A DNA stretch of 64,000 bases from Zygaena filipendulae (taxonomy: Eukaryota > Arthropoda > Insecta > Lepidoptera > Zygaenidae): contig OU015661.1 of the NCBI GenBank assembly GCA_907165275.2, forward strand, positions 255,501 through 319,500, in the 5' to 3' direction. Below the pieces are notes generated by a model. It saw only the letters and a program-made list of their open reading frames with translations. It ran no database searches and was not told the origin of the DNA. Below are positions 59,669 to 64,000 of this stretch, one piece after another (position 1 is the stretch's first letter; every line of letters begins with the position of its first letter). A program made the position numbers and the translations under genes.

Positions 59669-62600
59669 GGCTGGTGAAGACCGTGGAACCCCGTTGAATT
59701 AGGGTAGCATAGCAGTAGACGTCATGGAGTTCCCTAGGGAGCTTTCATCCAGCTATAGCTAATGTTCTTCCATTAATATCATGATGATAAATTTAAACTG
59801 TGAAATTAATCCTAACTAATATTATAAATGTGAAAGAAAGTTTGTTTGTTGTTACTCTTTCACGAAATTTTGCATGAACGCTTTCAGGGGTACAAAGGGA
59901 ATTTTTCCTGGAATTCCCGCGGAACTCTAAAACAGCTAATGTATAAATAGATACTGCATCTTTACATAATCAAAACAAATGGAATGATGTCATGAATAAT
60001 TTTTATGTTATCGTATAAACTACCTACTTATTACGTAAATACATAATTAGATTTTTTGTACATGCAGATAAAACTAAGTGAGATATTGACGACTCAACTG
60101 CAGCGGCCATGTGTACGAACCGTCATTATCCACGGCACGTTTCACGCAGTCGTTTTGCAAATTGTTGGAAATTGTAGAGCTCCTACAAATTGCTGCCTTT
60201 ACGTGTACGAGCAAATGTCTTTGTGATTGCTTTATAAATATTTTTTATTGGCTGGGATAGTAAAATTAGTAAAGCAATCACTGACACTGCTCGGTCAGCG
60301 ATTAACATTTAACAAAATATTAAAGTATGTAATAGTTGAATTTTTTCATTCGTTGCATTCGAAGTAATCCTGAGAGACTCGTATCTACTGCGGTGAACGG
60401 AAATATTAATGTTGAAGTTTTAGAAAAATACTCAGTAACTATTATTGGATAGATTGCCAAAACCGATGCGCGTGCACCGGGGTGGGGTCAACAGAGGTGC
60501 GTAACCCGAAGCGATCGCGGCTCGCCGGCCGTTCACTCCCGTTCTAATAATAAGCCAATACTAGCGCCAAAATACACCGCATATAGGTCAAATGCTTCCT
60601 GCATCGATCCACGGTCGAGATCTATCTAGTAATATTGGTCCCTTAATCTCTTTATCAAAAAGTTTATTCTAACGGCACTAAAAATCCTGACGTCATCGAT
60701 ATGATCGTCTTTTGTTTTTACGAGTAGGTAGGTATACTTAATTAACTGAATGATTCGATACTTTCATACGTAGGTATATGTTATGATTAGTAGTAGTTAG
60801 TAGTTGTATCGTTTTCGATTATAAAATTGGCGGATCATTTGATGGGATTTAGAATTTTCACAACTCTCGCGTCAGCATCTTTCAGTCAAATGCTCCATTA
60901 CTTAGCGCTCACGTGCCTGAGGCCTGCCTCGTTTCGAATATTATAAGAGAATTGAGAACGTAAAAGAATGGTTGAAATGAAAATAGCTAATCGCTATAGC
61001 CTTCTATATCCTTTATAAAGGATGAAATTATGCGAATTACAAGAGAATTTTTCAACTTCAGGAAATACATACCTAATGTGATATACAAAAGTAAACAAAC
61101 TCAGAAAACTAAAAGGTCATTTTAAAAATAGCTTCACTACTAGCATAAATTATCAATCAAATTTATTAAATTATTAACACATAATGTGACAAATCATTTT
61201 CTAAACATGACACTGCAATAACAAAGAGAAACCGCTAACTTTTCTACCTTCATATTAATTGAGCAAATCATCCGACGCCCGCGCACGGGCTCCCATGACT
61301 TAGCCGTTTTGAGGGGTGACGTCAACGAGAGATGGACGCTGTGTTGGAGTTGGTACTGAGCCGCAGTTGCTGTAGGACACGTGCGATGGACAGCGATGTG
61401 ACGCGTTCCCGGGTGCGCAATGGACTTTGTTCTGGGTGGTTCTGGTGAGGTGCCAAACTGCGCACATCTAGACGAGTGGCGAGCGTGGAGCTAACGACCT
61501 GCCCGGCCATGTTTTCGCTTCCTCCATACCCACATTTGGCAATCGGCTCGCAGTCGCACGAGACGCCATCGGCGAAAAAAAGCCAAGGTCCCGAAACAAA
61601 AGAACATCGACAACTATTTTATACAAGATTTTCTAAAGTTTGACTTCCACCGTCTGCCTTGGCAGTTATTGAAGCTGTCTCGTACAAGTTTTAACTTTGG
61701 AGTCTCAGTATATTGCCGAGATTAACAGGTTTCACAATCCACGATATGTGGCTCCAAAGACGTATTAAATTTATTTAATCAACTTAAATTGGCGTTATTC
61801 AAAAATAAACTTTTATTTTTAAACAAAATGTTCCGACTCTACACACACTAGAAAAGCATTACAAACTAAGTCCTTATGCACTTGTTCTATACCGCGTGCT
61901 TTCTAACGCTTAATTGGCCGATCTCTTCACGCTCCGCGAAGCTTCAAATTATGCATATTATGCGGCTTGTTCTCGGATATGATTATCTCTTTCATCTCTC
62001 TCGTTAGACAATTACCTTGTTACATTCATTCTTACATTTACGACTACACGTTTTGACTGTGATATAATTATTTTGATGTTAACTGTCTTGGAATCGCTAA
62101 TAATATTTCACAACAGACAGATCTACTTGTTCCCACACTAAAGCTTGTATTGTGGTATCCAAGCATTCGATGTGGTAACTTGGTAATTAATTACATATTA
62201 AATATATAACAATATAAATAATATAAACTACAGATGACGCCGATTGAACAGAAGGCGTTCCCGCCTTCTGTTCAATAAGTAATGATTCGTTATGTTTAGA
62301 TTTGAGTTCACAATAAATAAAAAGTTGTTAAATTAAGTTAAGTATTTAACCAGTTTGCATATAACAAAAATATGTTTAATAAAAAAAATATTGCGTGGTA
62401 TTTAATAACCTTAAAAAGTATTTATTCCTTGGACACTTAGCGTTTGGTAGCGGCCCACGACATCCGGTTACTTCTTTTTCAGTTTGACGATTTATTCTAA
62501 CTTTCAGTATTGCGATTTATTCTGACTTTTAGATTTCAAAGAGGTTAGCAACTAATTAGCAATTATGTGCATTCTTGTTTCTAATAAGATCTCCGCCCGC

Positions 62601-63207
62601 ACTCTGTGCTTCGGTGCCTTAGTCCGTCTTATTGCAGTAGCTGTTTGTTTTTGCCGCCATCTCGCACTTTCACCGATTATGTCCACTTATTTCAATATTA
62701 GCTTTGTTCGTTTTACTCTTTATGTAATAAGAAATGTCACTAAAGTAAACTATCTCTAAAAGTTTCTTCTTTTGGTTCAACACAATTTTGATTTTTAAAG
62801 CTTCCATTATGTCGTCTGTAGAAGGAAATTTATGAGAATCATGTAGATTTTGCACAGTAAAGTTACAACACATGACATTGCAACAGAAGTCAAAATAAAA
62901 ATCTAAGCATGCCTATTTACTCAAGTCGACAAAGAATATTAGGCTTACCTACTTTTATTCTTCCGGTGCCAGGTTTTTTCGAAAGCGACTTTCTTCACAT
63001 ATGAAATTTCCTCAGTGCCAGTATCAGCATCGACAGTAGGTACTTGTTTAATGTCCGTCAACCGCTACACATTCTGTGACGGTGGTCGCACGTGGTAATG
63101 GCGACCGGTCGATGGCGTGCAGTGTGACCGGTGCAGCGCTCGCGTGCGACGCATGAGTGCTTGAGTGGTTACAACTAGTATGGGTAATGTCTCGTCTGCA
63201 CTCTACA

Positions 63208-63382
63208 GCCACCTTAGCCAAGTTGACAATCTACAATCGTTAACACATAAGGACCGAATCCTCATATCACGTGCAAATCGTTCATTCAAAAGTCCAGTTT
63301 AGCGTGACCACGTAACACAACTATTCCATTCCTTAGTTTTCTATGTGTTAATATTATAGATTGTCAACTTGGCTAAGGGGGC
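63208..63382. mobile_element. MITE family C copy
   Basis: Inverted ends GCCACCTTAGCCAAGTTGAC and TTGTCAACTTGGCTAAGGGG; the internal CGTTCATTCAAAAGTCCA is shared with 28567-28740. Confidence 0.65.
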
Positions 63383-64000
63383 AGTACGATCCACGCCGTT
63401 AGGTGATCATAATATGCAATTGTAGGAAGTAATGGGAGGCATGTCGTGTGGTCAGCTATTGCAATCGCTGACAGCTTTCTTTATGTGAATAGCTGTCTTT
63501 TCGTCTGTTGATTCAGATTGCTGAATGGTGTTTTCTGTCGGTACTTTCAATAGTGCCGTTTTAAATGGATGAGTCACATGGCACATCGTAATTTCAATAT
63601 AGCCACAGAAGCTGAAATACGTAATGTCGTCTTAAATATGATATTGCACCTTATTTTGTGGAAAAATGTTAAATACCTTCTTATTCTTCTTTATAGTAAC
63701 AACGAAGGTACATACTTTGAATAAAACATAATTCAAAATTAATTCAAATTCTTTTTACTTAGGATTAATTGGTTGCCACAATCACTTATAATCGTCAGAA
63801 AAATATTTTGCTCTTTCTATTTTGGAACTTTATTCCATTGCGAGTGCATATTTTGCTCTAAAATCCATAAACTTGAAAAGTATCTATTGGATTTTTTGGT
63901 TCGTTGCCCGTGATCTTACTCAGTAGTCCTACTGATTGTTTTCCGCGCCTCTCTCTCTTAACGTTTAACCTCTACTGGAATGGACGGTGTCAATATCTAA

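Larger units (their letters stand above)
56743..64000 (+). other. presumed intron 10, right part
   Basis: It contains two opposed Helitron-like copies (57790-58383), MITEs with the nested insert and hairpin (59071-59668), a Helitron-like fragment (59812-59930) and a family C MITE (63208-63382). A G+C-rich patch at 61270-61560 includes a short + strand frame beginning with ATG at 61332 and followed by a donor-like CTG|GTGAGG near 61446. No confident gene. Confidence 0.45.

Noticed and set aside
1..64000. tRNA, rRNA or other structural RNA genes
   Set aside because: Read by eye, no cloverleaf with A and B boxes or rRNA core was recognised; tRNAscan-SE or Infernal would be decisive.

Overview
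The window is nuclear DNA of a lepidopteran insect (moth or butterfly). The evidence is: introns with GT..AG borders; A+T-rich non-coding DNA full of short non-autonomous transposons; 3' tails of non-LTR elements of kinds common in Lepidoptera; a BEL/Pao retrotransposon; and about twenty copies or fragments of a Helitron-like family ending in TCCTACTAATATTATAAA and CCGCGGGGCACAGCTAG. The species cannot be told from the sequence. Almost none of the short open frames is a gene.

One host protein-coding gene is recognisable. It is on the + strand and encodes a very large smoothelin-like cytoskeletal protein (vertebrate SMTN family; Drosophila CG34417 is the probable counterpart). I reconstruct ten coding exons from 29858 to 48653. 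Intron phases agree throughout and the joined frame is 13,263 nt, or 4,421 codons. A first smoothelin-type domain is split over exons 1 and 2. A single 10.8 kb exon (31717-42518) follows, coding for a basic, disordered, Ser/Thr-Pro-rich chain that includes 26 near-identical 51-residue (153 bp) repeats. A second smoothelin-type domain is split over exons 4 and 5 by an intron at the same place as in the first. Five smaller exons follow. The calponin-homology domain expected at the C-terminus is not in the window, so the gene probably runs past the right edge through an intron of more than 15 kb. The 5' non-coding exon is not certain; the best candidate is the GC-rich block ending at a strong donor at 3440, with others ending at 8246 and 9382.

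Layout: 1-2880 is repeats, including a 1.26 kb insertion with a fold-back element. 2880-3440 is GC-rich, a candidate promoter and first exon. 3441-29856 is a presumed long first intron with Helitron-like copies, MITEs and LINE tails. 29857-48653 holds the coding exons. 48654-64000 is a presumed long intron holding a young, internally deleted BEL/Pao element (52836-56737, antisense, 226 bp LTRs differing at one base, TAACT target duplication), nested MITEs, and a perfect 60 bp hairpin (59536-59668).

Most interesting: the repeat array with its 765 bp five-unit higher-order duplication; the matching phase-0 introns in both smoothelin domains; an in-frame short intron whose retention would add a hydrophobic tail; opposed copies of one MITE flanking coding exon 1; a TG-repeat tract against a splice acceptor; and the perfect hairpin.
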